Assembly (NCBI RefSeq): GCF_013396335.1
Contig: NZ_JABWSY010000002.1
Location: 327,516 to 391,515 of the forward strand
DNA from: Bacillus sp. EB106-08-02-XG196
Lineage (GTDB): Bacteria; Bacillota; Bacilli; Bacillales; Cytobacillaceae
Direction: 5' to 3'
Length of the DNA stretch: 64,000 nucleotides
Below are positions 37,081 through 47,239 of this stretch, piece after piece. The notes under the pieces are model-generated. The model worked only from the letters and a program-made list of their open reading frames with translations. It was not told the DNA's origin and searched no databases. Both the position numbers and the translations under genes were made by a program. Each line of letters starts with the position of its first letter. Positions within the stretch are counted from its first letter, which is position 1.

Positions 37081-37848
37081 CTATTTTTCGTCAGATACTC
37101 TTGTAATTTTGATGCCGGATAACAACTCTCGAACCACATAGCTTGCCATGATCAATCCGCAAGCAGATGGAACGAAGGCATTTGAGGATGGCGGCATTTG
37201 TGCCTTTCGAATCGGAGCATTCTCATTACCAACCTCTTTTTTGACATCCTCACGAATAACAATTGGGCTTTCATCAGAAAAAACTACTGGAATGCCTTTG
37301 TGGATTCTTTCCTTGCGGAGCTTCGTGCGAATTACTTTAGCAATTGGATCTGTATGTGTTTTTGAAATATCCGCTATTTTGAAGCGTGTAGGGTCCATTT
37401 TGTTTGCCGCACCCATGCTCGAGATGATTGGAATATTTCTTTTTAGACACTCTTTCATGAGATGAATTTTATAAATAATGGTGTCAGAAGCATCGACCAC
37501 GAAATCCAACCCATGGTTAAAAAATTCTTCATACGTCTCTTCTGTATAAAACATTTTTAATGCGATAACTTCACAATCAGGATTAATATCTTTAATACGC
37601 TCCTTCATAAGTTCAGCCTTCTCTTGACCAATCGTTGATAGCAAGGCGATAAGTTGACGGTTAACGTTGGTAATATCAACTGTATCTTTATCAACTAGTA
37701 TCAGCTTTCCAACTCCAGAACGGGCAAGAGCTTCAGCAGCAAACGAGCCGACACCGCCAATGCCTAGTACAGCCACTGTACTGTTCTTCATGATATCTAG
37801 GCCTTCTTTGCCAATGGCAAGTTCATTACGAGAAAATTGATGCAGCAT
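37081..37848 (-). CDS. tcdA: tRNA threonylcarbamoyladenosine dehydratase TcdA (YrvM)
   Basis: 255 residues. It has a ThiF/E1-like fold: nucleotide loop GIGGVGSFAAEALARSG, DKDTVDITNVNRQ, and VVDASDTIIYK. It cyclises t6A37 to ct6A in tRNA with ATP. It lies between the ABC operon and the 6S RNA gene, the same place as yrvM in B. subtilis. Confidence 0.93.
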   Translation of the reverse strand: MLHQFSRNELAIGKEGLDIMKNSTVAVLGIGGVGSFAAEALARSGVGKLILVDKDTVDITNVNRQLIALLSTIGQEKAELMKERIKDINPDCEVIALKMFYTEETYEEFFNHGLDFVVDASDTIIYKIHLMKECLKRNIPIISSMGAANKMDPTRFKIADISKTHTDPIAKVIRTKLRKERIHKGIPVVFSDESPIVIREDVKKEVGNENAPIRKAQMPPSSNAFVPSACGLIMASYVVRELLSGIKITRVSDEK

Positions 37849-37960
37849 GTGGATCCTCCAGAAATTAAATTAGACTTCTCTATATCTTTTACCCTAAAAA
37901 AATATAACATACTCCTCTATAAATTCAAGTATTTCTATAGGAATTAAAAAATCATGAAAT

Positions 37961-37996
37961 AAAAATAGCCCCCTGCTTATGCAGGAGACTATTTTT
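37961..37996 (-). terminator. Terminator of the 6S RNA gene
   Basis: AAAAATAG-CCCTGC pairs with GCAGGA-CTATTTTT across an internal mismatch, with T5 on the minus strand. Confidence 0.85.
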
Positions 37997-37998
37997 AT

Positions 37999-38203
37999 AA
38001 GGGTCCCAATGGTGCCGTCGCGGTTGTTCCTTCTTTTGATCCCGCCACTCTCGCAGGTGGGTGTCTTGTTCCAAGTTTATGTAAGTCCCTTTAACCGTAT
38101 AGGTTGAGGCTTTTACGCAGCTTGAAGACTTCAGACTCCCGAAGAAATAATGTTGGTCAAAAGTTAGGTAATACAACGAACATTTCAGGACACTTATTTG
38201 ATT
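37999..38203 (-). ncRNA. bsrA: 6S RNA (6S-1/BsrA type)
   Basis: An about 205-nt transcript is predicted by the promoter at 38210-38238 and a terminator directly after it. The 5' AAGTGTCC and 3' GGGACCCTT segments can close a long stem, and the middle carries the open stretch around GACCAACATTATTTCTTCGG. It sits between aspS and tcdA (yrvM), exactly where bsrA lies in B. subtilis. 6S RNA mimics an open promoter and sequesters SigA RNA polymerase. A 74-codon frame crossing it is not a gene. Confidence 0.88.
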
Positions 38204-38209
38204 GACTTT

Positions 38210-38238
38210 ATAATACCATAGATTAAAAAACCATTCAA
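38210..38238 (-). promoter_or_regulatory. SigA promoter of 6S RNA
   Basis: On the minus strand TTGAAT (38238-38233), a 17-base spacer and TATTAT (38215-38210). The start is near 38203. Confidence 0.78.
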
Positions 38239-38255
38239 GGGATTATGAAAGCGTT

Positions 38256-40034
38256 TTATTCATTTTTACTGGTAACATTTAGTGACAAATGAAGTTCTTT
38301 TAACTGGGCTTCCGAAACTTCCCCCGGTGCATCGGTCAACAAGTCGCTGGCGCTTGCCGTTTTTGGAAAAGCAATAGTGTCACGAAGGTTCGTACTGCCT
38401 GAAAGCAGCATAACCAAACGGTCCAAACCAAGAGCAATCCCGCCATGTGGAGGAGTACCATATTCGAACGCATTTAACAAGAAACCAAATTGCTCTTGAG
38501 CTTCTTCAGGAGTAAATCCAAGTACCTTAAACATCTTCTCCTGAACTGAACGTTCAAAAATTCGTAAGGATCCACCGCCAAGCTCATACCCATTCAAGAC
38601 AAGGTCATAGGCCATTGCACGAACTCTTGCAGGATCTGTATCTAAGTATGGAAGGTCTTCTCTTACCGGCATCGTGAAAGGATGATGAGCAGCATAGTAA
38701 CGCCCTTCTTCTTCACCATACTCAAGAAGCGGCCAATCTGTAATCCATAAAAAGTTAAACTTACTTTGGTCGATTAACCCTAGCTCTTTTCCAAGCTTTG
38801 TGCGGAGTGCGCCCAAAGCGTCTGCAACCACATTTTTCTTATCAGCTACGAACAGAAGCAAATCTCCCTCATTCGCATTTAATACAGACCTTAGAGCCTT
38901 GGAATCCTCATCTGCAAAGAACTTTGCAATTGGACCTTTTAGTCCTTCTGCATCTACCTTCAGCCAAGCAAGACCTTTTGCCCCATAAACTCCCACAAAT
39001 TCTGTTAGGGCATCAATATCCTTACGGGAATATCTCTCAGCAGCACCCTTCACATTAATGGCTTTTACTTGACCGCCATTTGCAACGGCAGCTGCAAATA
39101 CTTTAAAGCCTGAATCTTTAACAACCTCGGAAAGGTCAACCAGCTCAAGTCCAAAACGAGTATCTGGTTTATCTGAACCAAAGCGGCCCATCGCTTCATC
39201 ATAGGTCATCCGAGGAAATGGTGATGGAATTTCAAGACCTTTTACTTCCTTCATCAGCCCAGTCATCATTTTTTCCATTAAGCCCAAGATATCCTCTTGG
39301 CCAAGGAAACTTGTTTCAATATCAATTTGTGTAAACTCTGGCTGGCGGTCCGCACGTAAGTCTTCATCACGGAAACAGCGAGCGATTTGGTAATAGCGCT
39401 CAATCCCGCCAAGCATTAATAGCTGTTTGAATAACTGTGGTGATTGTGGAAGTGCATAGAACTCACCAGGATGAACACGGCTAGGCACGAGATAATCGCG
39501 TGCTCCCTCAGGAGTACTTTTTGTTAAAATGGGTGTTTCAATATCTAAGAATCCTTCAGAGTCAAGGAAGTCTCTAATTTGCTTTGTTACTTGATGACGC
39601 ATTTTTAATGTTTCAAAAATCACCGGACGACGGAAATCTAAATAGCGGTATTTAAGACGAATATCTTCTGATGCGTCACTTTTATCTGTAATGGAAAACG
39701 GAGGTGTTTTCGCTTCGTTAATAATCGTTACCATTTCAGCTTGAACTTCAATTTTGCCAGTTTTTAAATTTGGATTTATCGTTCCATCCTCACGGGCAAT
39801 TACCGTTCCTTGTATATCTAGAACATACTCACTGCGAATCTTTTCCGCAGTTTGCAGTGCTTCTTTCGATAAATCCGGATTGAACACAACCTGGACAATA
39901 CCTGTACGATCGCGTAAATCGATAAAAATTAATCCTCCTAGGTCCCGGCGTTTTGAGACCCAGCCTTTAAGCGTTATTTTTTCACCAATGGCTGACTCTG
40001 GTACATCGCCACAAAAATACGTTCTCCCATACAT
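38256..40034 (-). CDS. aspS: Aspartyl-tRNA synthetase
   Basis: 592 residues. It has an N-terminal OB anticodon-binding domain, class II catalytic core ([32 protein letters not shown] motif 2, [13 protein letters not shown] motif 3), and a bacterial GAD insertion. It follows hisS by 15 bases, so both are under the hisS T-box. A separate promoter is not evident. Confidence 0.97.
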   Translation of the reverse strand: MYGRTYFCGDVPESAIGEKITLKGWVSKRRDLGGLIFIDLRDRTGIVQVVFNPDLSKEALQTAEKIRSEYVLDIQGTVIAREDGTINPNLKTGKIEVQAEMVTIINEAKTPPFSITDKSDASEDIRLKYRYLDFRRPVIFETLKMRHQVTKQIRDFLDSEGFLDIETPILTKSTPEGARDYLVPSRVHPGEFYALPQSPQLFKQLLMLGGIERYYQIARCFRDEDLRADRQPEFTQIDIETSFLGQEDILGLMEKMMTGLMKEVKGLEIPSPFPRMTYDEAMGRFGSDKPDTRFGLELVDLSEVVKDSGFKVFAAAVANGGQVKAINVKGAAERYSRKDIDALTEFVGVYGAKGLAWLKVDAEGLKGPIAKFFADEDSKALRSVLNANEGDLLLFVADKKNVVADALGALRTKLGKELGLIDQSKFNFLWITDWPLLEYGEEEGRYYAAHHPFTMPVREDLPYLDTDPARVRAMAYDLVLNGYELGGGSLRIFERSVQEKMFKVLGFTPEEAQEQFGFLLNAFEYGTPPHGGIALGLDRLVMLLSGSTNLRDTIAFPKTASASDLLTDAPGEVSEAQLKELHLSLNVTSKNE

Positions 40035-40049
40035 GAAGATCCTCTCCTC

Positions 40050-41321
40050 TTATCTCTTAAGTTCTTGAAAATATTCCACAAATCGTGTTAACTCAATTTC
40101 TTCTTGCTCGCCTGTAGCCATATTTTTCAGGTTAATTTTATTATTAGTAAGCTCATCGTCACCGAGGACGGCAACATATTTTGCGTTCAAACGGTCAGCT
40201 GCTTTAAATTGCGCTTTGATTTTTCGATTTAAATAATCTCTCTCGGCTGAAACTCCAGCTAGCCTTAACTTCTGTAGAAGTCCTACTGTATAATCCTTTG
40301 CTTCTTCACCAAGGGAGGCGATATAACAATCAATACCTTGATTGATTTCAAGCTCTATTCCTTCAGCAGTTAATGCTGCAAGGAAGCGTTCAATACTCAT
40401 GGCAAAACCAATTCCAGGGGTTTCTGGTCCGCCCATTTCCTCGGCCAATCCGTTATAACGACCGCCGCCGCATAATGTGGTAATGGCTCCAAAGCCCTCT
40501 GCGTCACTCATAATTTCAAAAGCAGTGTGATTATAGTAATCTAAACCGCGAACCAGGTTCGGATCCACTACAAACGCAATATCTAATTGTGTTAAATACT
40601 TCTGCAGCTTTTCAAAATATGCCTTCGATTCATCATTTAGATAATCAATAATCGACGGTGCCGATTTCATTAATTCATGATTGTGATCCTGTTTGCAATC
40701 GAGAATCCGCAAGGGATTTTTCTCCAGACGATTTTGACAATCGTGGCAAAACTCTCCGATTCTTGGCTGAAAGTGATTGACTAACGCATTGCGGTGAGCG
40801 GTTCTGCTCTCCTTATCTCCAAGACTATTGATCACAAGTTTTAGCTTTTTCAAGCCCATTTCCTTATATAAATTCATTGCAAGTGAAATAACTTCCGCAT
40901 CTATTGCCGGGTCGTTACTGCCTAATGCTTCGATACCAAATTGAACAAACTGACGGAAGCGTCCTGCCTGCGGGCGTTCATATCGAAACATCGGTCCCAT
41001 ATAATAAAGCTTAACGGGCTGATTTGGATAACCAAACATTTTTTTCTCAACAAAAGACCTTACCACTGCGGCTGTTCCTTCTGGTCTTAACGTAAGGCTG
41101 CGGCCGCCGCGATCATCAAAAGAGTACATTTCTTTCTGTACAATATCGGTGGTATCGCCAACACCTCTTGCAAATAGATCTGTATGTTCAAAGATTGGAG
41201 TCCGGATTTCTTGATATTGATATTTCTCGCAAAGCTCTCTCGCTTTTGCTTCAATCAGCTGCCACTTTTCTACCTCTCCAGGCAGAATATCCTGTGTGCC
41301 TCTTGGAATGCTAATTGACAT
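40050..41321 (-). CDS. hisS: Histidyl-tRNA synthetase
   Basis: 423 residues. Class II core with [14 protein letters not shown], motif 2 [15 protein letters not shown], the histidine motif [14 protein letters not shown], and motif 3 [11 protein letters not shown], then the anticodon-binding domain. AAGGAGG precedes the ATG. It is first in the hisS-aspS operon and preceded by a T-box leader. Confidence 0.97.
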   Translation of the reverse strand: MSISIPRGTQDILPGEVEKWQLIEAKARELCEKYQYQEIRTPIFEHTDLFARGVGDTTDIVQKEMYSFDDRGGRSLTLRPEGTAAVVRSFVEKKMFGYPNQPVKLYYMGPMFRYERPQAGRFRQFVQFGIEALGSNDPAIDAEVISLAMNLYKEMGLKKLKLVINSLGDKESRTAHRNALVNHFQPRIGEFCHDCQNRLEKNPLRILDCKQDHNHELMKSAPSIIDYLNDESKAYFEKLQKYLTQLDIAFVVDPNLVRGLDYYNHTAFEIMSDAEGFGAITTLCGGGRYNGLAEEMGGPETPGIGFAMSIERFLAALTAEGIELEINQGIDCYIASLGEEAKDYTVGLLQKLRLAGVSAERDYLNRKIKAQFKAADRLNAKYVAVLGDDELTNNKINLKNMATGEQEEIELTRFVEYFQELKR

Positions 41322-41371
41322 AGCAGATTCCTCCTTATCGTTTCTAATTTATGTAAAACCTTAATAAAAAC

Positions 41372-41660
41372 AAAAAACTCCCGTCCCTTGTATAAATAAA
41401 TACAAGGGACGAGAGTTATATCCCGCGGTGCCACCCTAGTTGAAGGCATAAACTTTCTTATGCACTTCCTCTTTTACAGTTAACGCCTGCTCACGTTCTG
41501 CTCCTAATAGGGTTGGAATGATTCCAACTAGCATCGGATATATCCGACTCTAGTATCCTTTTTCAGAGAGAAGCCTACGGAGTGTTCCTTCATTAAGAAT
41601 CATGTAGAAATGCTTTCAGCCCAGGGCATTTCCTCTCTTGTCATGTTTTACCTTAATTAC
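41372..41660 (-). promoter_or_regulatory. T-box leader of hisS-aspS
   Basis: On the minus strand the T-box core AGGGTGGCACCGCGGGA lies at 41437-41421. It is followed by a long terminator stem (41416-41376, CGTCCCTTGTAT arm) and T6. Upstream are AGAGAGGAA and a GGAA-CAC-TCC segment (about 41585) fitting Stem I, with CAC as a histidine specifier (tentative). The 5' limit is approximate. Confidence 0.92.
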
Positions 41661-41738
41661 TATGCTCCATCATTGGTTTTCGCCATGTTTATTATTTATT
41701 TAATATTACGGAGCATTGAATCCAATGTCAAGAAGGAT

Positions 41739-41915
41739 TTAGGATCTTTCCAAATGTTTTTTCAGCTTTCTAACATCACCGATCGTTAGTCCAAATTCGG
41801 ATGCAAGCTCAAACGTAGTATTATTGTGTTCTTTTTGAATAAAGTCATGAAAATCCACTCCAAAAAGCCTGCTGTCCATTGATTGGATACTATTAGACTT
41901 ATCGCTCGATCTCAT
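41739..41915 (-). CDS. yrzK: Small helix-turn-helix-like protein (YrzK-like)
   Basis: 58 residues starting MRSSDKSNSIQSMDSRLFGV and ending LTIGDVRKLKKHLERS. AAAGAGGTGATTAAGG lies before the ATG. The C-terminal half (FELASEFGLTIGDVRKLKKHL) reads like a sigma-70 or HTH recognition helix pair. Its place between hisS and yrvJ matches B. subtilis yrzK. DNA binding is inferred, not shown. Confidence 0.7.
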   Translation of the reverse strand: MRSSDKSNSIQSMDSRLFGVDFHDFIQKEHNNTTFELASEFGLTIGDVRKLKKHLERS

Positions 41916-42081
41916 TCCTTAATCACCTCTTTATCTTCACTATAGTCTCTATTATTTCCAATCATTTTAAAAACTTACATGGTAGACAAGATTTTCGGAA
42001 AAAGGCGAAATTTAGCAAATAAGGAATGATTTTCACCCTATTTTACGATAAAATTATAGATATTGTGAAGGGAGAGAGAGG

Positions 42082-43818
42082 ATGATAAAGAGATTTATAC
42101 TAGTGTTAGTATGTTTCACGTTAGTTTTTGCTGTATTCCTCCCGCAGGACATAGGTGTGGCAGCAAACGGTACAGTTACCATTGCTGAGAGTACGGTTAA
42201 CGTCCGTAATGGCCCCGGCTTAAGCTACCAGCTTGTGAAGCAAGTAGCAAAGGGCGAAAAATTTACGATTATTAAAGAAAAAGATGGTTGGATCCAAATT
42301 CAGCTTTCTACTGTGAAAACAGGCTGGGTTGCCAACTGGGTAGTAACTAAATCCTCAGATAGAACAAGCACTAGCAGATCTAGTAATTCAAAAAAAGGGA
42401 GTGCTGAGGCCAATACCAATCAATTACGAGTGCGTTCCGGTCCTGGAACTAGCTTCCGTATCATTGGTTATTTAAATAAAGGACAAGCTGTCAGTGTTCT
42501 TGATGAGAATGAAAATTGGTTAAAAATCTCTGCATCATTTGGAGAAGGCTGGGTTGCAAGAGAATACATGGATTTAAAAGGTAATAGCACTAATTCTAAA
42601 GAAAATAATAATAATAAATCCATCGATAAAGGTATTGTTACGGATACATTGAATATTCGAATAGAGCCTTCTACCAAAGGAAATGTTATTGGCAAACTAT
42701 CAAAGGGGACTACTTTAAGTATTTACTCAAAAAAGAATAATTGGCTGGAAATTAAGTACGATGGCCAAAGTGCATGGGTAAGTAGTGATTTTGTTCAAAT
42801 TGGAGAGAAAAGTCAGCCATCTAAACCTAATGGAATTATTGGGACGGTAACGGCCAGCTCTCTTAGTGTCCGTGACGATTCTTCTCTAAATTCGAAGATT
42901 GTTGGCTCCGTTTCTAAGGGACAAGAGTTTGCCATTCTAGATGAGGTAAATAATTGGGTCAAAATTGAATACAAGTCAGGAAAAACAGGCTGGGCAGCAG
43001 GCTGGTATTTTAATAAGGATAAAGCAAAATCGAGCCAAATTGCCAAAGATAGTAAAGTAACAATCCTACATAATGGCACCAATATCAGAAAGGATTCTAC
43101 CGTTCAATCAACCGTTCTACAACGAGCAAATGAAGGAGATTCCTTTCACATAGTAAGTGTCGAAAATGATTGGTATGAAATTAAATTGTCGAATGGTAAG
43201 AATGGATATATTGCTGGCTGGGTTGTAACTACCAATGGCACAGGTCCTAGTATTGATAAACAGGGGGCCGAAGGTTATCTAAAATACAAAACCATCGTTA
43301 TTGACCCCGGGCACGGCGGGATTGACAATGGGGCGACAGGATCGAATGGCACACTTGAAAAAGAATTAACACTAAGGACTGCCCAACTTTTATCTGATAA
43401 GTTAAAAGCGGCTGGCGCAAATGTATTTCTGACAAGAAGCAACGATTCGTATCTTCCTCTGCCATCAAGGGTAAGACTCGCGAGTATCCATCAGGCGGAT
43501 GCCTTTCTCAGTTTACATTATGATAGTAACCTAGATCGAAGCGTCCGTGGGATGACAGGCTACTACTATCATTCCTACCAAAAGAAACTCGCAGAATATG
43601 TTTATAACTCAACCAATGCGGAGACAAGATTAAAAAGTCGCGGGGTCCGCTCGGGTGATTATCATGTCGTTCGTGAAAATCAAAGACATGCAGTCCTTAT
43701 GGAGCTGGGTTACCTAAGTAATTCAGCAGAGGAAATGACGCTTACCTCAGGTCAATTCCAAGAAAGTGCATCCACAGGTATTTATAACGGATTGGCAAGA
43801 TATTTCAAGGAACAATAA
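42082..43818 (+). CDS. yrvJ: Secreted N-acetylmuramoyl-L-alanine amidase YrvJ, five SH3b repeats
   Basis: 578 residues. Signal peptide (about 1-29), five bacterial SH3 domains of about 60 residues (each with V/LxVR and a GWV-type end; about 30-90, 112-168, 182-240, 252-310, 320-382), then Amidase_3 (about 400-578). Zinc ligands: H of DPGHGG, E of TLEKELTLR, H of SLHYDS; catalytic E of LMELGYLSN. It cuts the peptide from muramic acid in the wall. GGGAGAGAGAGG precedes the ATG. Confidence 0.93.
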   Translation: MIKRFILVLVCFTLVFAVFLPQDIGVAANGTVTIAESTVNVRNGPGLSYQLVKQVAKGEKFTIIKEKDGWIQIQLSTVKTGWVANWVVTKSSDRTSTSRSSNSKKGSAEANTNQLRVRSGPGTSFRIIGYLNKGQAVSVLDENENWLKISASFGEGWVAREYMDLKGNSTNSKENNNNKSIDKGIVTDTLNIRIEPSTKGNVIGKLSKGTTLSIYSKKNNWLEIKYDGQSAWVSSDFVQIGEKSQPSKPNGIIGTVTASSLSVRDDSSLNSKIVGSVSKGQEFAILDEVNNWVKIEYKSGKTGWAAGWYFNKDKAKSSQIAKDSKVTILHNGTNIRKDSTVQSTVLQRANEGDSFHIVSVENDWYEIKLSNGKNGYIAGWVVTTNGTGPSIDKQGAEGYLKYKTIVIDPGHGGIDNGATGSNGTLEKELTLRTAQLLSDKLKAAGANVFLTRSNDSYLPLPSRVRLASIHQADAFLSLHYDSNLDRSVRGMTGYYYHSYQKKLAEYVYNSTNAETRLKSRGVRSGDYHVVRENQRHAVLMELGYLSNSAEEMTLTSGQFQESASTGIYNGLARYFKEQ

Positions 43819-43857
43819 AAAAATGCTTGGCAGCTATTAAAGTGCCAAGCATTTTTT
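43819..43857. terminator. Bidirectional terminator between yrvJ and dtd
   Basis: AAAAATGCTTGGCA pairs fully with TGCCAAGCATTTTT around a 10-base loop. Confidence 0.9.
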
Positions 43858-44299
43858 AACCTTTACTCTCAACAATTAGAGTAACAGGCCCATCATTAAT
43901 CAATTCTACATCCATCATCGCTCCAAAGATCCCGGTTTCAACCTTGATACCTTTTTCACGTAATAAACCATTGAATACTTCATAGAGCTGATTTGCCTGT
44001 TCCGGTCTTGCTGCTTCCATGAAATTCGGTCTTCTTCCTTTACGGCAATCCCCATATAAAGTGAATTGAGATACAGAAAGGATCTCGCCGCCGACCTCTA
44101 ATAAAGATAAATTCATCTTTCCAGCATCATCTTCAAAAATCCGTAGATTTACGACTTTTTCCGCTAAGAAGGCAGCGTCCTCTTCTTTATCTTGATGTGT
44201 CACACCTACAAGGAGGACTAGTCCTTTAGAAATCTGACCTGTAATCGCTCCGTTTACAGTTACCTTAGCATTTTTACTGCGCTGTACAACTACTCGCAT
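43856..44299 (-). CDS. dtd: D-aminoacyl-tRNA deacylase Dtd
   Basis: 147 residues. Family motifs [15 protein letters not shown] and the cross-subunit GPxT element ([18 protein letters not shown]) are intact. It hydrolyses D-amino acids from tRNA. It is 12 bases after relA in the conserved relA-dtd pair. Confidence 0.96.
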   Translation of the reverse strand: MRVVVQRSKNAKVTVNGAITGQISKGLVLLVGVTHQDKEEDAAFLAEKVVNLRIFEDDAGKMNLSLLEVGGEILSVSQFTLYGDCRKGRRPNFMEAARPEQANQLYEVFNGLLREKGIKVETGIFGAMMDVELINDGPVTLIVESKG

Positions 44300-44311
44300 T
44301 TCATATACTCC

Positions 44312-46507
44312 TTAATTCATAATCCGGCGAACGGAATAGATATCTGGTATCTGTTTGATTCGATCTACGACCTTTTGCAAATGGCTGACATTATGAATGG
44401 CAATAGACATAATAATTGTCGCCATTTTATTGCGGTCTGATCGGCCAGAAACAGCTGAAATATTGGTTTTTGTCTCGTTTACCGCCTGCAGAACCTCATT
44501 CAATAGACCACGGCGGTCATAACCACTAATTTCAATATCAACATTATACTCTTTCCGGTCATTTAAGGAGGACTCCCACTCAACAGGTATTAATCTGGTT
44601 TGCGCATCATTAGAGTCAATATTTGTACAATCTGCACGATGAACAGAAACACCGCGGCCCTTGGTAATAAAGCCGACAATTTCGTCACCTGGAACAGGAT
44701 TGCAGCATCTTGATAAGCGGATTAACATATTATCGATTCCAGCAACACGAACACCAGATTCCCTCTTTTTCGTTGAAGGGAAAGCCTTCATATCTGAAAT
44801 CGCATTTGTAATGGTTGCTGATTGCTCCTGATCTCGCTTTTTCCGCCATTTTTCAGTTAATCGGTTAGCCACCTGCAATGCGGTTACACCATTATAGCCG
44901 ACTGCCGCATACATATCGTCATCATTGGCAAAGTTAAACTTTTCTGCTACCTTCTTCAAATTATCGGCAGTTAAGATTTCTTTTAAATCAAATTCCATCG
45001 AGCGAATTTCTTTTTCTACAAGTTCTCTTCCTTTAATAACATTTTCATCCCGGCGCTGCTTCTTAAAAAAGGCACGTATTTTGTTCTTGGCTTGAGAAGT
45101 TTGCGCGAGCTTTAACCAGTCTTGGCTTGGTCCATAAGAATGCTTAGAGGTAAGAATTTCGATAATGTCACCTGTCTTAAGCCGATAATCCAGCGTAACC
45201 ATTTTACCGTTTACTTTTGCCCCAATCGTCTTATTTCCAATTTCAGAGTGAATTCGATAAGCAAAATCAATCGGAACAGAACCAGACGGTAATTCAATTA
45301 CATCACCTTTTGGAGTAAACACAAACACCATATCGGAGAATAAATCAATTTTTAGCGACTCCATAAATTCTTCAGCATTAGCTGTATCATTTTGGAATTC
45401 TAGGATTTCTCTAAACCAAGTCAGCTTTTGCTCATAGGAAGTGGTATCACTAAGTGCCTTCCCTTCTTTATACGCCCAGTGGGCGGCAATACCAAATTCA
45501 GCAATCCTGTGCATTTCAGACGTCCGAATTTGAACCTCAAGCGGGTCACCCTTAGGGCCAATGACCGTTGTATGAAGAGATTGATACATATTTGGCTTCG
45601 GCATTGCAATATAGTCCTTAAATCGTCCAGGCATAGGCTTCCAGCATGTATGAATGATACCAAGTACGGCATAGCAGTCCTTAATACTATTGACAACAAT
45701 TCGTACAGCCAGCAAATCGTATATCTCACTAAATTGTTTATTCTGCTGAACCATTTTACGATAAATACTATAAATATGTTTTGGTCTGCCAGAAAGCTCC
45801 GCATTAATGGACACTTCTTTCATTCTGCTGCGAACCTCATCCATAACATCGACTAAGTATTGCTCTCGTTCCGCACGTTTCTTCTTCATCAAGTTAACAA
45901 TACGGTAATATTGCTGTGGATTTAAATATCTTAAAGCAGTATCTTCCAACTCCCACTTAATCTTTGAAATACCAAGACGATGGGCCAAAGGTGCAAAGAT
46001 TTCAAGTGTTTCATTTGAAATCCGGCGCTGTTTCTCAACAGGAAGGTGCTTAAGCGTCCTCATATTATGCAAACGATCAGCAAGCTTTATCAAAATAACG
46101 CGGATATCCTGAGCCATGGCCACAAACATTTTCCTGTGGTTTTCGGCCTGCTGTTCCTCGTGTGATTTATATTTAATTTTTCCTAATTTCGTAACCCCGT
46201 CGACAAGCATGGCCACTTCGTCATTAAATTCAGTCTCGATGTCCATTAAGGTGACATCTGTGTCTTCAACAACGTCATGAAGAAAACCAGCGGCAACCGT
46301 TGCAGGATCCATCTCTAGGTCCGCAAGAATACCAGCAACCTGAATGGGATGGATAATGTAAGGCTCTCCCGACTTTCTATATTGTTCACGATGAGAATGT
46401 TTTGCGAATTCGTACGCTCTTTTTACAAATTCACAATGCTCCTCGTTTAAATAGACCCTGGTCTTGTCGATGACTTGTTCGGCGGTTAGCACTTGGTCGT
46501 TCGCCAT
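44312..46507 (-). CDS. relA: Bifunctional (p)ppGpp synthetase/hydrolase Rel
   Basis: 731 residues. N-terminal HD hydrolase (HDVVEDTDV), synthetase domain (KPNMYQSLHTTVIGPKG), TGS (VFTPKGDVIELPSGSVPIDFAY), zinc-finger region with CCNPVPGD, and C-terminal ACT. Both active sites look intact, so it can make and degrade the alarmone. AAGGTGAT precedes the ATG. The 219 bases before it hold the apt terminator and AT-rich DNA. Confidence 0.96.
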   Translation of the reverse strand: MANDQVLTAEQVIDKTRVYLNEEHCEFVKRAYEFAKHSHREQYRKSGEPYIIHPIQVAGILADLEMDPATVAAGFLHDVVEDTDVTLMDIETEFNDEVAMLVDGVTKLGKIKYKSHEEQQAENHRKMFVAMAQDIRVILIKLADRLHNMRTLKHLPVEKQRRISNETLEIFAPLAHRLGISKIKWELEDTALRYLNPQQYYRIVNLMKKKRAEREQYLVDVMDEVRSRMKEVSINAELSGRPKHIYSIYRKMVQQNKQFSEIYDLLAVRIVVNSIKDCYAVLGIIHTCWKPMPGRFKDYIAMPKPNMYQSLHTTVIGPKGDPLEVQIRTSEMHRIAEFGIAAHWAYKEGKALSDTTSYEQKLTWFREILEFQNDTANAEEFMESLKIDLFSDMVFVFTPKGDVIELPSGSVPIDFAYRIHSEIGNKTIGAKVNGKMVTLDYRLKTGDIIEILTSKHSYGPSQDWLKLAQTSQAKNKIRAFFKKQRRDENVIKGRELVEKEIRSMEFDLKEILTADNLKKVAEKFNFANDDDMYAAVGYNGVTALQVANRLTEKWRKKRDQEQSATITNAISDMKAFPSTKKRESGVRVAGIDNMLIRLSRCCNPVPGDEIVGFITKGRGVSVHRADCTNIDSNDAQTRLIPVEWESSLNDRKEYNVDIEISGYDRRGLLNEVLQAVNETKTNISAVSGRSDRNKMATIIMSIAIHNVSHLQKVVDRIKQIPDIYSVRRIMN

Positions 46508-46693
46508 AAAATCACCTTATTTTTCATCTTATATTTTTATTATTAAATGTATTACTCTCTAGACTAGTTACTAATGAATGTTACTATTATCGAAAAAAAT
46601 AGTACAGTTGTAAAGGGTTTGATACCTATTTTACTGTATTTTGCGAAAAAAGTGTCGAAATATAATAAAAAAATAGTTCTCCTCTTATAACAA

Positions 46694-46719
46694 GAGAGCA
46701 CTCAGTTACGAGTGCCCTC
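46694..46719 (-). terminator. Possible terminator of apt
   Basis: A 10-bp stem, GAGAGCACTC/GAGTGCCCTC (one G-U), with a 6-base loop. The T tract is broken (TTGTTAT), so termination may be partial. Confidence 0.5.
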
Positions 46720-46726
46720 ATTACTA

Positions 46727-47239
46727 TTAATAATTCATCAATGTCATGATGTCATAGCCTTCAAGCTTCTTACGGCCTTCGAGGTAGGATAATTCTACAA
46801 GAAAAGCAATTCCAGCAACCACACCGCCAAGCTGTTCAACCAATTGAATGGTCGCATCAATCGTTCCACCTGTTGCTAAAAGATCATCCGTAATCAGAAC
46901 ACGCTGGCCTGGCTGAATCGCGTCCTTATGAATGGTTAGAACATCACTTCCGTATTCCAATCCATAGCTGACTTTCACTGTATCACGCGGAAGTTTACCA
47001 TCCTTACGAACAGGTGCAAAGCCAATACCCAGAGCATAGGATACAGGACAGCCAATAATAAACCCTCTAGCCTCTGGACCAACGATTAAATCAATTTGTT
47101 TGTCTTTCGCATATTCAACAATTTGGTCAGTAGCGTACTTATATGCTTCTCCATTGTTCATTAATGGAGTGATATCTTTGAATGTAATTCCTGGTTTCGG
47201 GTAATCCGGTACGATTGCGATAAATTGCTTTAAGTCCAT
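46727..47239 (-). CDS. apt: Adenine phosphoribosyltransferase
   Basis: 170 residues, full length. PRPP-binding motif [17 protein letters not shown] and the flexible loop ([16 protein letters not shown]) are present. It salvages adenine to AMP. The ATG overlaps the recJ stop by one base, so it is translated from the recJ-apt transcript. Confidence 0.97.
   Translation of the reverse strand: MDLKQFIAIVPDYPKPGITFKDITPLMNNGEAYKYATDQIVEYAKDKQIDLIVGPEARGFIIGCPVSYALGIGFAPVRKDGKLPRDTVKVSYGLEYGSDVLTIHKDAIQPGQRVLITDDLLATGGTIDATIQLVEQLGGVVAGIAFLVELSYLEGRKKLEGYDIMTLMNY

Noticed and set aside
37952..38176. 74-codon minus-strand frame
   Set aside because: It lies within the 6S RNA gene and its terminator, and has no ribosome site.
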